Assembly: GCA_963827735.1 (NCBI GenBank)
Contig: CAWHBO010000003.1
Location: 62,001 to 126,000, forward strand
From: CAWHBO01 sp963827735
Lineage (GTDB): Bacteria; Patescibacteriota; Patescibacteriia; Patescibacteriales; UBA12075
Length of the DNA: 64,000 nucleotides
Direction of reading: 5' to 3'
Made by a program: the position numbers and the translations under genes
Notes under the pieces: generated by a model
What the model was told of the DNA's origin: nothing
Database searches by the model: none
What the model saw: only the letters and a program-made list of their open reading frames with translations
In this document: positions 24,102 to 32,638 of the stretch, one piece after another
Layout: each line of letters begins with the position of its first letter
Position numbering within the stretch: position 1 is the stretch's first letter

Positions 24102-26195
24102 TTAATTTTTTGTATTATTAGTGGTTTTTCCTCCAATCAGCCAATGCTTTTTTTCCAGCCAGTTTTCTGGAATTAATTTTAAGAAATTCCTGGTGATGAA
24201 GATAGCTGAGAACATGGAGACGATCACGCCCAAAGCAAGAGTGATGGCAAAACCCTTGATGATGCTCGTGGTAAATTCAATCAGGATAAAACAAGTGATC
24301 AAAGTGGAAATGTTGCTATCGCGAATGGAAGGCCAAGCGCGCCTGAATCCTTCTTCCAGAGCCAACCCCAATTGTCTGCCGCTTGCCAATTCTTCCCGCA
24401 AACGGGAAAAAATCAAAATGTTGGCGTCCACTGCCATGCCGATTGACATGATGAAGCCGGCTAAGCCGGACAAGGTTAAAGTGACCGGCCACAATTTGAA
24501 GATGGCTAAAGAAAGAATTCCATATATGATCAATGCAAAAACGGACAACAAGCCTGGCAGGCGATAAAAAATTATCATAAACAAAGCAACCAGAATCATG
24601 CCTGCCAAACCGGCGATCAAGCTGGAATCAAGGGATGACTGTCCAAGCGAAGCCCCCACTTTCTGCTGGCTGACCAAAGTGATTGGAACAGGCAAGGCGC
24701 CGGCATTGAGGCGCTGGGCTAAAAGTTTGGCTTCCTGCAAAGAAAAATTGCCGGAAATGACGGCTTTGCCGCCGGTTATCTTTTGATTGACATTGGGAGC
24801 GCTGATGACCAGTCCGTCCAAGAAAATCGCAACCGGCTTGCCGACATTCCTGCCTGTTACGTCTTCAAACAATTGCGCGCCCTCAGAATCAAATTCCAAT
24901 GACACCTCCGGAGTGCTGTCATTCGGGTTGAATTGCACGGATGCTCTTTTCAGGTTCTTGCCGGTAAGTTCGGTATTTTTCCAATTTGCAGTATCGCCGA
25001 TGATATCAGATGCCGTAACGGTTCTGATCAAAAGATCCCTGACTTTATATTCATACACATCTCTTTCCGCTTCTTTATATATCAAATGATATCCGAATTT
25101 TGTTTCCACGACATAAGAAATCGTTCCAACCTTCTGCGCAAAAACCGCATCGCTAAAAGGGGCGACCATGGCGTCGCTTGTAAACCATCCCAGTTCGCCG
25201 CCTCTGTCTTTGCCGCCCGGCTCAGTTGTAAATTCCTTAACCAATGAGGTAAAATTCTTGGCAGTGGCTTTGGCTCCAATGCTTTTTATCTTTTCATATG
25301 CCTGATCTTTGGTTAAACCGGATGCGCAATCTTCAATTCCGTCATAGCAGATAAGCAGATGCGCCGCTCTGACTTCTTTTTCTGTCTGGTTTTCGTTAAA
25401 AGGATTGGTTTTTGCCCGCTTATCTTCCAATTTGTAAAAAGTATAACCTGAAGCTCCTGGGCTTAATTTTTTCGTATATTCACCGACTTTAAAATTTTCA
25501 ACCGCGCTTACCGCTCCGGCATTATCTTTGGATGTTATCCAGCCCAGATCGCCGCCATTGGATTTCGTGGCATCATTCTGGCTGTACTGCGTGGCTATGG
25601 CCGCAAAATCTCCGTTGGAATTAAGCTTTCCCAGAACCTCTTCCGCTTTGGCTTCCGCTTCCGCGTTGGCCGCATCAAGAGTCTTCTGTTCGGATTCTGT
25701 CAAAGTTCTGGCTTCCGCGGATTGTTCTTTGAATTCCAGAAGCGGAGTTTCACCGATCATCTTGATGGCTTCATTCACGTCGCTGACTCCGGCCAGTTCA
25801 ACCACCACGCGGTAATTGCCTCCGGAAACATTCGTCTGTACCACCGGCTCGCTGACGCCAAAAACATTGACGCGCCTTTCAATGACGTCTCTGACGCCTT
25901 CAATGGAATTTGTCCGATCAGCTGCGGAAACAGCTGACATATCGGCCTGATAAATCAAATGTGATCCTCCTTGAAGATCAAGACCCAAATGAAAAGATTT
26001 CTCACTGACTTTCGGCAAACTGACAGCCTGTCCGGTCTTGCTGGACAGCCAATCAACGCCTTTGTTGTAAAACTGGCCGCCATCAATCAATCCTCCGATG
26101 AACGCCAGGATCATGATAAAAACAAAAATTTGCCAAACTCGCCCGCGCGCGTTCGGCTGAAAGATCTTTTTTAAAATGTTGTCGTTTTCCCGCAT
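24102..26195 (-). CDS. secD: SecD with two parvulin-type PPIase modules inserted in its ectodomain
   Basis: From ATG 26195 the product is 697 residues (an ATG at 26219 is the alternative), far longer than an ordinary SecD. SecD parts: N-terminal helix, HLGLDLQGGSHLIYQAD, RDVIERRVNVFGVSEP, then after the insertion FEDVTGRNVGKPVAIFLDGLVISAPNV, SGNFSLQEAKLLAQRLNAGALPVPI and the membrane block with GMAVDANILIFSRLREE. Between LLEFKEQ (about residue 157) and the WKNTELTGKNLKRA segment lie about 240 extra residues: a partial PpiC-like unit (AAIATQYSQND...GGDLGWI) and a complete one (VRAAHLLICYDG...GGELGWF...ETKFGYHLIY). Known roles: SecD pulls exported chains out of SecYEG; parvulins isomerise prolyl bonds. 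Inferred: folding help at the translocon exit. Confidence 0.95.
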   Translation of the reverse strand: MRENDNILKKIFQPNARGRVWQIFVFIMILAFIGGLIDGGQFYNKGVDWLSSKTGQAVSLPKVSEKSFHLGLDLQGGSHLIYQADMSAVSAADRTNSIEGVRDVIERRVNVFGVSEPVVQTNVSGGNYRVVVELAGVSDVNEAIKMIGETPLLEFKEQSAEARTLTESEQKTLDAANAEAEAKAEEVLGKLNSNGDFAAIATQYSQNDATKSNGGDLGWITSKDNAGAVSAVENFKVGEYTKKLSPGASGYTFYKLEDKRAKTNPFNENQTEKEVRAAHLLICYDGIEDCASGLTKDQAYEKIKSIGAKATAKNFTSLVKEFTTEPGGKDRGGELGWFTSDAMVAPFSDAVFAQKVGTISYVVETKFGYHLIYKEAERDVYEYKVRDLLIRTVTASDIIGDTANWKNTELTGKNLKRASVQFNPNDSTPEVSLEFDSEGAQLFEDVTGRNVGKPVAIFLDGLVISAPNVNQKITGGKAVISGNFSLQEAKLLAQRLNAGALPVPITLVSQQKVGASLGQSSLDSSLIAGLAGMILVALFMIIFYRLPGLLSVFALIIYGILSLAIFKLWPVTLTLSGLAGFIMSIGMAVDANILIFSRLREELASGRQLGLALEEGFRRAWPSIRDSNISTLITCFILIEFTTSIIKGFAITLALGVIVSMFSAIFITRNFLKLIPENWLEKKHWLIGGKTTNNTKN

Positions 26196-26328
26196 AAATA
26201 AAAATACCTTAGAAGGCATTATAACGAATAGTTAATAAGTCAATTTACTTTTTTATTCTATATTATTATAAAATAAATTGCAATGTTGACAAAAAAAGCT
26301 AAATATTTTTTAATTTATTTCAGCCCAA

Positions 26329-26535
26329 TTAACCGATATATTCAAATCGTAGAACTTTTTTCCCTTCCACCTCAACCTCTTCAACAAACATACGAAGCGG
26401 CCGCGCCCACAAGCCATGATCGCCATAAAGCGCCTGATACACGACCAAGTCTTCAGACGTCTCGCTGTGCTTGGCCACGCCTATAACTTGGTATTCATTT
26501 CCTTTATAGTGTCTATATTTTCCTATTTTAATCAT
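26329..26535 (-). CDS. DUF1653 family small protein
   Basis: From ATG 26535 the product is 68 residues (an upstream GTG would add four). The sequence fits DUF1653: GKYRHYKGNEYQVIGVAKHSETSEDLVVYQALYGDHGLWARPLRMF, a compact SH3-like beta fold with conserved RHYKG, HSET and WARP elements. Function not known. Downstream of secA, separated by a cluster of palindromes, and probably a single-gene unit. Confidence 0.9.
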   Translation of the reverse strand: MIKIGKYRHYKGNEYQVIGVAKHSETSEDLVVYQALYGDHGLWARPLRMFVEEVEVEGKKVLRFEYIG

Positions 26536-26552
26536 AAAAATTTCCACCCCGC

Positions 26553-26680
26553 TTTAGCGGGCTTTATTATAATACAATCCATTTTAATTATTTAAGACAA
26601 AAAATCAATCAAACTAAAGCCGACTAAAGTCGGGTAGAAATTTTATTATTACGCGCCCTGGCGCGTGAATACCGAAGGTA
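26553..26680. repeat. Cluster of four short perfect palindromes after secA
   Basis: In 130 bases: CCCGCTTTAGCGGG (about 26556-26569), CGACTAAAGTCG (about 26621-26632), ACGCGCCCTGGCGCGT (about 26652-26667) and AATACCGAAGGTATT (about 26668-26682). Each could form a small hairpin; one or more may serve as the secA transcript end, but T runs are poor. The CTTTAG core is shared by the first two. Confidence 0.7.
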
Positions 26681-26683
26681 TTT

Positions 26684-29575
26684 TTACGCGCCACAACACT
26701 TTTTATATTTTTTCCCAGAGCCGCACGGGCAAAGATCATTGCGCCCGACCTTCTCCCCTTCTTCATTTTTAACTTTCTGCTTGATCGCGGCAAAAGTTGA
26801 AGAAGAGGCTCCAGTCTCGGCGGTTTTCTTGAAACCTGAAAAAGACGCGTTGCTCTGGTCCGCAGTCTTGGACGGAGCCAGGAATTGCCTGGCCATGGCT
26901 AAAAGGCTTGGGGCTGAGATGGTTTTTTCACTGACACCTTTGAGATCGCCGAATTTGAAAATGGAATACGCCACCTCTTTCTGAATGAGATTGTTGAGTT
27001 CGTTATACATGCCGTAAGCTTCCCGCTTGTATTCAACCAGCGGATCTCTTTGGCCGTAGCCGCGGAGTCCGATTCCTTGGCGCATGCTGGATATCGCCTC
27101 CAAATGCTCAATCCACAGAGAATCAATGGAACGGATGAGAGCGGATTTTTCCACCTGGATCCAATTGAATCCAATCTCTGAAGCTGCCTTTCTCATCTCA
27201 TCATACTTCTCTTTCACATCTTTGGAAATCAACTCAATGATCTCGGTCCTGGTCTTGATGCGGTCAAGCTTATGATCGTCTTTAAATTTTGAGATGTCAG
27301 CATCAAGCTCCGCTCTGACCGGGTATATCGTTTTCATGACCTGCATGATTTCTCCCAAATTCCAATCAGCCGCTCTTTCCGCGGAAGTGTGAAAATTCAC
27401 CACCTGTTCAATCTCATTCTCTATATAGCCCAAAATTATCTCGGATACGACAGAACTGTCCTTCTCCACTTTATCAGCCTTTTCCAGAATCTCTCTGCGC
27501 TTGCGGTAAATGGAATCGCGATGCTTGTTGAGCACGTCGTCATATTCCACCAAATGCTTCCTGATATCAAAGTTGTTGCCTTCCACTTTTTTCTGGGCCG
27601 ATTCAATGGACTTGGAGATCAGGCGATTCTCAATCGGCATATCTTCCGGCACATTGAGGGTCGTCATGATGGACTTCATCCGGTCGCCGCCGAAAATCCG
27701 CATCAGGTCATCGTCCATGGATACGAAAAATTGCGAAGAACCCGGGTCGCCTTGGCGTCCGGAACGGCCCCGGAGCTGATTGTCAATTCTTCTGGATTCA
27801 TGCCTTTCCGTTCCAATGACATGCAGTCCGCCTTGTTCAATAACTTTTCTATGCTCTTCCCGCCACTTTTTATGCACTTCACTTTCCACCTTGTCATTGA
27901 TGGGCTTGTCCTCCGAAGCTTCAGCGAAGGAGGACTTGTCCTCCGAAGCTTCAGCGTAGGCGGGCTTGCCATCCGAAGCTTCAGCGTAGGATGGCTCTTG
28001 CCCGCCAAGATTGATGTCAACTCCGCGTCCGGCCATGTTGGTGGCAATCGTAATCGCCCCCGGCTTTCCGGCTTCCGCGATAAAGCGCGCTTCCTTCTCA
28101 TGATTTTTGGCATTAAGCACGTTTGGCCTGAGTCCGTATCTTTCCATCATGCCGGCCAAAACTTCATTTTTTTCAATGGATATCGTTCCAACCAGCACCG
28201 GCTGCCCGGCCGCGCTTCTCTTCTTGGCTTCCTCAATCACCGCCTGGTATTTGCCTTCTTCCGTCCGGTATATCAGATCATTCTTGTCGCTCCTGATGTT
28301 GGGCTTGTTGGTCGGGATGACCACTGTTTCCAAATTATATATTTTGGAAAATTCTTCCGCTTCGGTTACGGCCGTTCCAGTCATGCCGGAAAGCTTCTCA
28401 TACATCCTGAAAAAATTCTGGAACGTGATCGTGGCCAGCGTCTGTGATTCCCTTTGGATCTTCACGCCCTCTTTGGCTTCAATCGCCTGATGCAATCCTT
28501 CTGAATATCTCCGGCCATGCATGAGTCTTCCGGTAAATTCGTCCACAATGATGACTTCTCCGTCCTTCACGACATAATCCTTCTCGCGCTTGAAAAGCGC
28601 GTGCGCTTTAAGCGCCTGCTCAATGTGATGAGCCTCTCTGATTCCTCCCGCTGTGTAAATGTTTTCCACCCCGAGCCACTTTTCCATTTTGGAAAGACCC
28701 GCCTCAGTCAGAGTCGCCGCCCGCATCTTCTCATCCACGTTATAGTCCTCATTTTCCTTAAGGCGCGTCACCAATTCCGCGAATTTCACATACTTATCGG
28801 TTGATTCTTCCGCCGGCGCCGATATGATGAGCGGCGTTCTGGCCTCATCAATGAGAATTGAATCAATTTCATCCACGATAGCATAATACAAATCTCTTTG
28901 GACCATGCTTTCCAGATCCGGAGCCATGTTGTCTCTTAAGTAATCAAAACCATATTCATTGTTCGTGCCATAAACGATATCGGCCCGGTAAGCTTCTTGG
29001 CGCGAGACTGGCCGAAAATGCTTGAGCCGGTCGTCGTACTGGGTCTCATCAATATACTCCGGATCATATACGGAGCCTGATTCATGCGTGATCACGCCGG
29101 TGCTCATTCCGAGCGCATGGTAAACCCGCGCCATCCAGCCGGCTCCGATGCGAGCCAGATAGTCATTGACGGTTACCAGATGCGCGCCCTTGCCGGGAAG
29201 AGCATTCAGAAAAAGAGGCAAAGTGGCGACCAAAGTCTTTCCTTCCCCGGTTTTCATTTCCGAAATCTTTCCCTGATGAAGGACAATGCCGCCCATCAGC
29301 TGAACGTCAAAATGTCTTTGTTCCAAAGTTCTTCTGGAAGCCTCTCTGACCGCGGCAAAAGCATCGGGCAAAAGCTCGTCCAAGATATCTTGCTCGCTCT
29401 TTTCGGCAAGTTTTTCTTTTATCTCGTTGCGGAGAATCTCTGTTGTCTTTTTAAGCTCATCGTCGCTTTTGGTCCGGTATTTATCTTCCAAGGCGTTGAT
29501 CTTCTTAACGATCGGCTCAATCTCTTTAAGAACCTTCGCGTTCGGATCGCCGAAAATTTTGTCTAATAAGCCCAT
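26684..29575 (-). CDS. secA: Protein translocase ATPase SecA
   Basis: Product of 963 residues. Walker A in MKTGEGKTLVATLP (about 98-111), Walker B in VDEIDSILIDEARTPLIIS, NBD2 with TNMAGRGVDINLG and GTERHESRRIDNQLRGRSGRQGDPG, scaffold and helical wing domains, and a C-terminal zinc tail CPCGSGKKYKKCCG. Unusual: right after the GGQEP segment in NBD2 there is a 30-residue insertion made of three near-identical AEAS[ED] repeats, encoded by three tandem copies of a dispersed DNA repeat (27906-27998), between otherwise conserved blocks. Drives preproteins through SecYEG. No Shine-Dalgarno site. Confidence 0.98.
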   Translation of the reverse strand: MGLLDKIFGDPNAKVLKEIEPIVKKINALEDKYRTKSDDELKKTTEILRNEIKEKLAEKSEQDILDELLPDAFAAVREASRRTLEQRHFDVQLMGGIVLHQGKISEMKTGEGKTLVATLPLFLNALPGKGAHLVTVNDYLARIGAGWMARVYHALGMSTGVITHESGSVYDPEYIDETQYDDRLKHFRPVSRQEAYRADIVYGTNNEYGFDYLRDNMAPDLESMVQRDLYYAIVDEIDSILIDEARTPLIISAPAEESTDKYVKFAELVTRLKENEDYNVDEKMRAATLTEAGLSKMEKWLGVENIYTAGGIREAHHIEQALKAHALFKREKDYVVKDGEVIIVDEFTGRLMHGRRYSEGLHQAIEAKEGVKIQRESQTLATITFQNFFRMYEKLSGMTGTAVTEAEEFSKIYNLETVVIPTNKPNIRSDKNDLIYRTEEGKYQAVIEEAKKRSAAGQPVLVGTISIEKNEVLAGMMERYGLRPNVLNAKNHEKEARFIAEAGKPGAITIATNMAGRGVDINLGGQEPSYAEASDGKPAYAEASEDKSSFAEASEDKPINDKVESEVHKKWREEHRKVIEQGGLHVIGTERHESRRIDNQLRGRSGRQGDPGSSQFFVSMDDDLMRIFGGDRMKSIMTTLNVPEDMPIENRLISKSIESAQKKVEGNNFDIRKHLVEYDDVLNKHRDSIYRKRREILEKADKVEKDSSVVSEIILGYIENEIEQVVNFHTSAERAADWNLGEIMQVMKTIYPVRAELDADISKFKDDHKLDRIKTRTEIIELISKDVKEKYDEMRKAASEIGFNWIQVEKSALIRSIDSLWIEHLEAISSMRQGIGLRGYGQRDPLVEYKREAYGMYNELNNLIQKEVAYSIFKFGDLKGVSEKTISAPSLLAMARQFLAPSKTADQSNASFSGFKKTAETGASSSTFAAIKQKVKNEEGEKVGRNDLCPCGSGKKYKKCCGA
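27906..27998 (-). repeat. Three tandem in-frame copies of the AEASE repeat inside secA
   Basis: Unit of about 30 bases, each with the palindrome-like core TCCGAAGCTTCAGCG flanked by complementary arms (GTCCTCC / GGAGGAC). Translates as SYAEASDGK, AYAEASEDK and SFAEASEDK. A related copy lies in dnaK (11027-11055), and weaker relatives (GCCGTAGCCTTAGCG) lie in the repeats around the DUF559 gene. Confidence 0.9.
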
Positions 29576-29639
29576 ATATTAAAAATTTTGAATTTATAAT
29601 TTTAAATTTTAAATAAATTTAAATGATAAAATTTAAAAA

Positions 29640-29762
29640 AAATCACATAAATGACAAATGACAAATTTCCAATTTCCAATCAAATCCAAAAATCAAATGA
29701 CAAATTTGATATTAGGATTTTGTCATTGATTGGAAATTTGGCATTGGTAATTTGTCATTAAA
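29640..29762. repeat. Dispersed AAATGACAAATTTCC repeat between hpf and secA
   Basis: AAATGACAAATGACAAATTTCC, read in parts, faces its own complement GGAAATTTGG and AATTTGTCATT, giving a large imperfect hairpin. Same family as 9160-9295, 14885-15090, 59440-59500 and the copy within leuS. Confidence 0.8.
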
Positions 29763-29766
29763 AACT

Positions 29767-30093
29767 CTACTCCCCTTTCCTCTTTTTGTCCATCTTCTTC
29801 TCTTTGTATTTCTTGATGGAACGGCTCATATGGTCCTTGACCTTGTCGATCGCTTTGTACAAATCCGTTTCCTCTTTTTCCACGCGTAAGAGTTCGCCCG
29901 GGACTTCCAGATTAACTTCTGCTCGAAAGATCTCACCGCTCTGATGGCTCCCGACCGCCATGCCAATTTCCACCTCGCAGTGCAAAGCTTTTATCGTGCC
30001 CAGATATTTTTCCAGCATATCCATTTTTTTCTGGACATATTCCCTGATGGCGGGAGTCAGTTTCATTTTTGTGGCTTTGATGTTGATTTGCAT
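29767..30093 (-). CDS. hpf: Ribosome hibernation promoting factor, short form
   Basis: Product of 108 residues: MQINIKATKMKLTPAIREYVQKKMDMLEKYL opening, LHCEVEIGMAVGSHQSGEIFRAEVNLEVPG middle and DLYKAIDKVKDHMSRSIKKYKEKK end are the classical HPF/YfiA fold with its basic C-terminal helix. It lacks the extra domain of long HPF. Binds the 30S subunit at the decoding region in inactive ribosomes. Between rseP and secA on the same strand. Confidence 0.93.
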   Translation of the reverse strand: MQINIKATKMKLTPAIREYVQKKMDMLEKYLGTIKALHCEVEIGMAVGSHQSGEIFRAEVNLEVPGELLRVEKEETDLYKAIDKVKDHMSRSIKKYKEKKMDKKRKGE

Positions 30094-30111
30094 AGGTTTA
30101 TTTTAGATTAA

Positions 30112-30252
30112 ATTTTTTACAAAATACAAATTTTTACAAATATACAAAATTTACAAAATACGAATTTATACAAACATACAAAAACTATTATCAAACATTG
30201 GGATACCGTTTTAACTTTTATTCGTATATTTGTAATAATTTGTATTTTGTAC
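30112..30252. repeat. A/T-rich ACAAAATACAAAT repeat between rseP and hpf
   Basis: Several units of TACAAAATACAAATTT and TACAAATATAC face the complement GTATATTTGTAATAATTTG at the other end, so this intergenic part is a long inverted repeat. A related short string is at 16550-16585. An open frame running through it (30117-30305) is not considered a gene. Confidence 0.65.
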
Positions 30253-31413
30253 TTAAAATATTTTATCCCAAACAATCTTAAAGAACCCCAAATATCTTGA
30301 AACATCCTTGATGGTGACCAAAAGAACCAAAAGCATCAAGAGCATGAAACCGATATAGTGGATCGTCCCTTCCAGTTCTTTCTTAACCGGCGAACCTTTG
30401 ATCTTTTCGATGGCAAGGAAAAGAATTCTTCCTCCGTCCAAGGCCGGAAATGGCAGTGCGTTGATGATGGCCAGATTAACGGAAAGAATGGCGGCAAACT
30501 GCAAGACATAGACAAAACCCATGCGCGTCACTTGGCCGGTCAGGGCGGCGATTCCCACCGGTCCGGCGATATCCGCGCTGATCCCGTTGCCCATGATCAA
30601 ATTTTTGATCATCATAAAGAAAGCGAAAATGATCGCTCCTGTCAAAAAAATCGTGGTTTTGATGCCTTCCCAAATCGCGATAAAAAATGAATATCTCACC
30701 AACGCGGTGTTGGATATGCCGATGCCGATTCCCGGCTCACCGCTTTCCGGTCTTAACTCAGGAGTAATGTCTTTTTTTATCGCTTCCTGCCCGCGCGTTA
30801 TCGTAAAAGTTATCATTTTGTTGACGTTCTGGGCCACCAAAGCTTGCAGCTTGTCGCTGCCTTTAACAGTTTCCCCGTTGATCGCGCTTACGACGTCGCC
30901 GACTTGCAAACCGGAAATTTCCGCCGGTGACCCGGGATAGACTTGAACGATTTGAACCCTTTCATTGCTGACAACGGCGCCTCTGGTGTTTTCTCCATCC
31001 AAAACTGTCGGCAATCCAATCATATAGCCGAAGGATATGAGCACCGCGGCCAAGACCACATTCATGGAAACTCCGGCCAAAAGAATGAGGCAGCGCTTCC
31101 AGGCTGAAAGATTGTTGAAATGGTTATCTTCAGGCTTTGGCTGATCATCTTCGCCGAGCTTTACAAACCCCCCCAGCGGCAGCCAATTCGCCGAGTAGAT
31201 CGTATCAACCGCATCTTCCACCGACTTGGATCCTTTAACCGTCTTCCATTTCCCGTCGGTTGCTTTATATCTCCCGATCATTCTGGGCGGAAAACCGAAC
31301 CCGAACTCTTCCGGCTTAAGGCCGAAGATCTTGGCCATAAAAAAATGCCCCAGCTCATGGACAAACACGAGCAGGCCGAGAATGATGATGAAAACGAGGA
31401 TGGTTAGAAGCAT
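30253..31413 (-). CDS. rseP: Site-2 type intramembrane metalloprotease (RseP/M50)
   Basis: Product of 386 residues. First helix has the zinc motif in LVFVHELGHFFMAK (HELGH, about residues 20-24); the second zinc-binding site is ALPFPALDGGRILF near the C-terminus. One PDZ domain (about 165-215, VYPGSPAEISGLQVGDVVSAINGETVKGSD) lies between. Four or so membrane helices. The loop after helix 1 has a 50-residue stretch (KATDGKWKTVKGSKSVEDAVDT) often seen in CPR homologues. Family role: cutting of membrane-bound anti-sigma factors or leftover signal peptides; no anti-sigma gene is visible here. Confidence 0.95.
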   Translation of the reverse strand: MLLTILVFIIILGLLVFVHELGHFFMAKIFGLKPEEFGFGFPPRMIGRYKATDGKWKTVKGSKSVEDAVDTIYSANWLPLGGFVKLGEDDQPKPEDNHFNNLSAWKRCLILLAGVSMNVVLAAVLISFGYMIGLPTVLDGENTRGAVVSNERVQIVQVYPGSPAEISGLQVGDVVSAINGETVKGSDKLQALVAQNVNKMITFTITRGQEAIKKDITPELRPESGEPGIGIGISNTALVRYSFFIAIWEGIKTTIFLTGAIIFAFFMMIKNLIMGNGISADIAGPVGIAALTGQVTRMGFVYVLQFAAILSVNLAIINALPFPALDGGRILFLAIEKIKGSPVKKELEGTIHYIGFMLLMLLVLLVTIKDVSRYLGFFKIVWDKIF

Positions 31414-31416
31414 AAA

Positions 31417-31465
31417 TGTGATGCTAATCCGCTAATAAATGCTAATCTGCGAATTGCTAATTAAA
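31417..31465. repeat. TAGC dispersed repeat, left flank of the GxxExxY gene
   Basis: GATGCTAATCCGCTAATAAATGC and CTAATCTGCGAATTGC (read in parts) in reverse orientation to the copies on the other side of the gene at 31866-31960, so the gene lies between inverted copies. Confidence 0.8.
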
Positions 31466-31470
31466 AAATA

Positions 31471-31863
31471 TTAATAATTTTTACAATCTGAGTTTAAAAC
31501 TCTTTTTGGTTTAAGGTATTGATCTCTAAAATTAACAATCATACCAAGTTTTTTATCAAATGCTTTTAAATATCTTTGAACTTGATAAAATGCTTCTCTA
31601 TCAATAATTCTTTTACATTTAAATTCAATGATTATTTTATCTTCAATGATAAAATCAACAATATTTCTTCCGATCTTTTCTCCGTCAAATGATTCCGGTA
31701 CGCGTTTTTCTCGTTCATATTTTATTTTCTTTTCAATAAGTTTTTTCTCAAAAAAATCACCATATTGTTTTTCATTACAATATCTGCCAAGCTCATTATG
31801 GCTTTCAAACAGCAGACCCATAATCTCAAAGGACAATTCTTTGTATATCAATTCTTGCTTCAT
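31471..31863 (-). CDS. GxxExxY family protein, PD-(D/E)XK nuclease-like
   Basis: Product of 130 residues. The N-terminal helix FEIMGLLFESHNELGRYCNEKQY corresponds to the GxGLxExxY signature of the family, here diverged. The nuclease-like core has Asp in GRNIVDFIIED and Glu-Phe-Lys in KIIIEFK, the two halves of a PD-(D/E)XK active site, followed by QVQRYLKAFDKKLGMIVNF, typical of the family. Function unknown; DNA cleavage is possible but unproven. The gene is flanked on both sides by the TAGC dispersed repeat in inverted orientation and interrupts the rseP-frr neighbourhood, which suggests insertion. Confidence 0.87.
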   Translation of the reverse strand: MKQELIYKELSFEIMGLLFESHNELGRYCNEKQYGDFFEKKLIEKKIKYEREKRVPESFDGEKIGRNIVDFIIEDKIIIEFKCKRIIDREAFYQVQRYLKAFDKKLGMIVNFRDQYLKPKRVLNSDCKNY

Positions 31864-31865
31864 TA

Positions 31866-31960
31866 TATATTCGCAATTAGCGGATTAGCATTTATTAGCA
31901 TATTAGCGTCATACCATTCGCAATTAGCGGATTAGCATTTATTAGCATATTAGCGTCACA
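31866..31960. repeat. TAGC dispersed repeat, two tandem copies, right flank of the GxxExxY gene
   Basis: Two consecutive copies of a 45-base unit containing TTCGCAATTAGCGGATTAGC and ATTTATTAGCATATTAGCG ending GTCATACC or GTCACAC. The second reaches the frr stop codon. Confidence 0.9.
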
Positions 31961-32515
31961 CTAAATCGTCATAATGTCTTTTTCTTTCTTATCCCTAATC
32001 TCCTTAAGCTCGTCATTTCTTTTTGCGACTTCTTCGTCCAATTCTTTGATGAATCGGAACTTATCGTCTTCCGCGATTTCTTTGTCTTTTTCCGCTTTCT
32101 CAATGTCTTGCTTGATCTCGTCCCTGACCTGCCTGATTTTGACGCGGGCGGCTTCCTGCTTTTCGTTTATTTTTTTAACCAGCTCTTTGCGGTTTTCCTC
32201 AGTCATTTTTGGCACCACCAAGCGGACTTTATCACCCTCGTTCGTGACGCTTACCCCCAGATCAGCTCCGATGATGGCTTTTTCCAATTCTTTCACGATG
32301 CTTCTGTCCCAAGGCGCTAAAAGGATGCTTTGCGCGTCAGGAACGGTTATGGATGCCACGCCGTTTATGGGAGTCTTCACTCCGTAGGCTTCAACCTGCA
32401 CGCCTTCCAGCAAATTCGGATTGGCCCGCCCGGTCCTGACAGACGAAATTTCATGCTGAAAAAAAGCGATTACTTTTTCAAATTCTCCTTGTTTCTTTGT
32501 AATATATGTATTCAT
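31961..32515 (-). CDS. frr: Ribosome recycling factor
   Basis: Product of 184 residues, normal length. Opening helix KVIAFFQHEISSVRTGRANPNLLEGVQVEAYGVKTPINGVASITVPDAQSILLAPWD and the final three-helix part VPKMTEENRKELVKKINEKQEAARVKIRQVRDEI match Frr throughout. With EF-G it splits the post-termination ribosome. Flanked on both sides by TAGC repeats. Confidence 0.97.
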   Translation of the reverse strand: MNTYITKKQGEFEKVIAFFQHEISSVRTGRANPNLLEGVQVEAYGVKTPINGVASITVPDAQSILLAPWDRSIVKELEKAIIGADLGVSVTNEGDKVRLVVPKMTEENRKELVKKINEKQEAARVKIRQVRDEIKQDIEKAEKDKEIAEDDKFRFIKELDEEVAKRNDELKEIRDKKEKDIMTI

Positions 32516-32539
32516 ATTTTTTTAATAAATATTTTATAT

Positions 32540-32637
32540 AAATTATTCGCAATTCGCAGATTAGCATTTATTCGCATATTAGCGCCACACCATTAGCAAT
32601 TCGCAGATTAGCATTTATTCGCATATTAGCGTCACGC
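32540..32637. repeat. TAGC dispersed repeat, two tandem copies upstream of frr
   Basis: Two copies of a unit with CAATTCGCAGATTAGCATT and TATTCGCATATTAGCG, ending GCCACACC or GTCACGC. They fill the gap between frr and the propeller lipoprotein gene. Confidence 0.9.
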
Positions 32638-32638
32638 T

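Noticed and set aside
27389..28447. 352-residue plus-strand frame
   Set aside because: It is antisense to secA, whose conserved motifs cover the whole interval; long antisense frames come from its codon bias.
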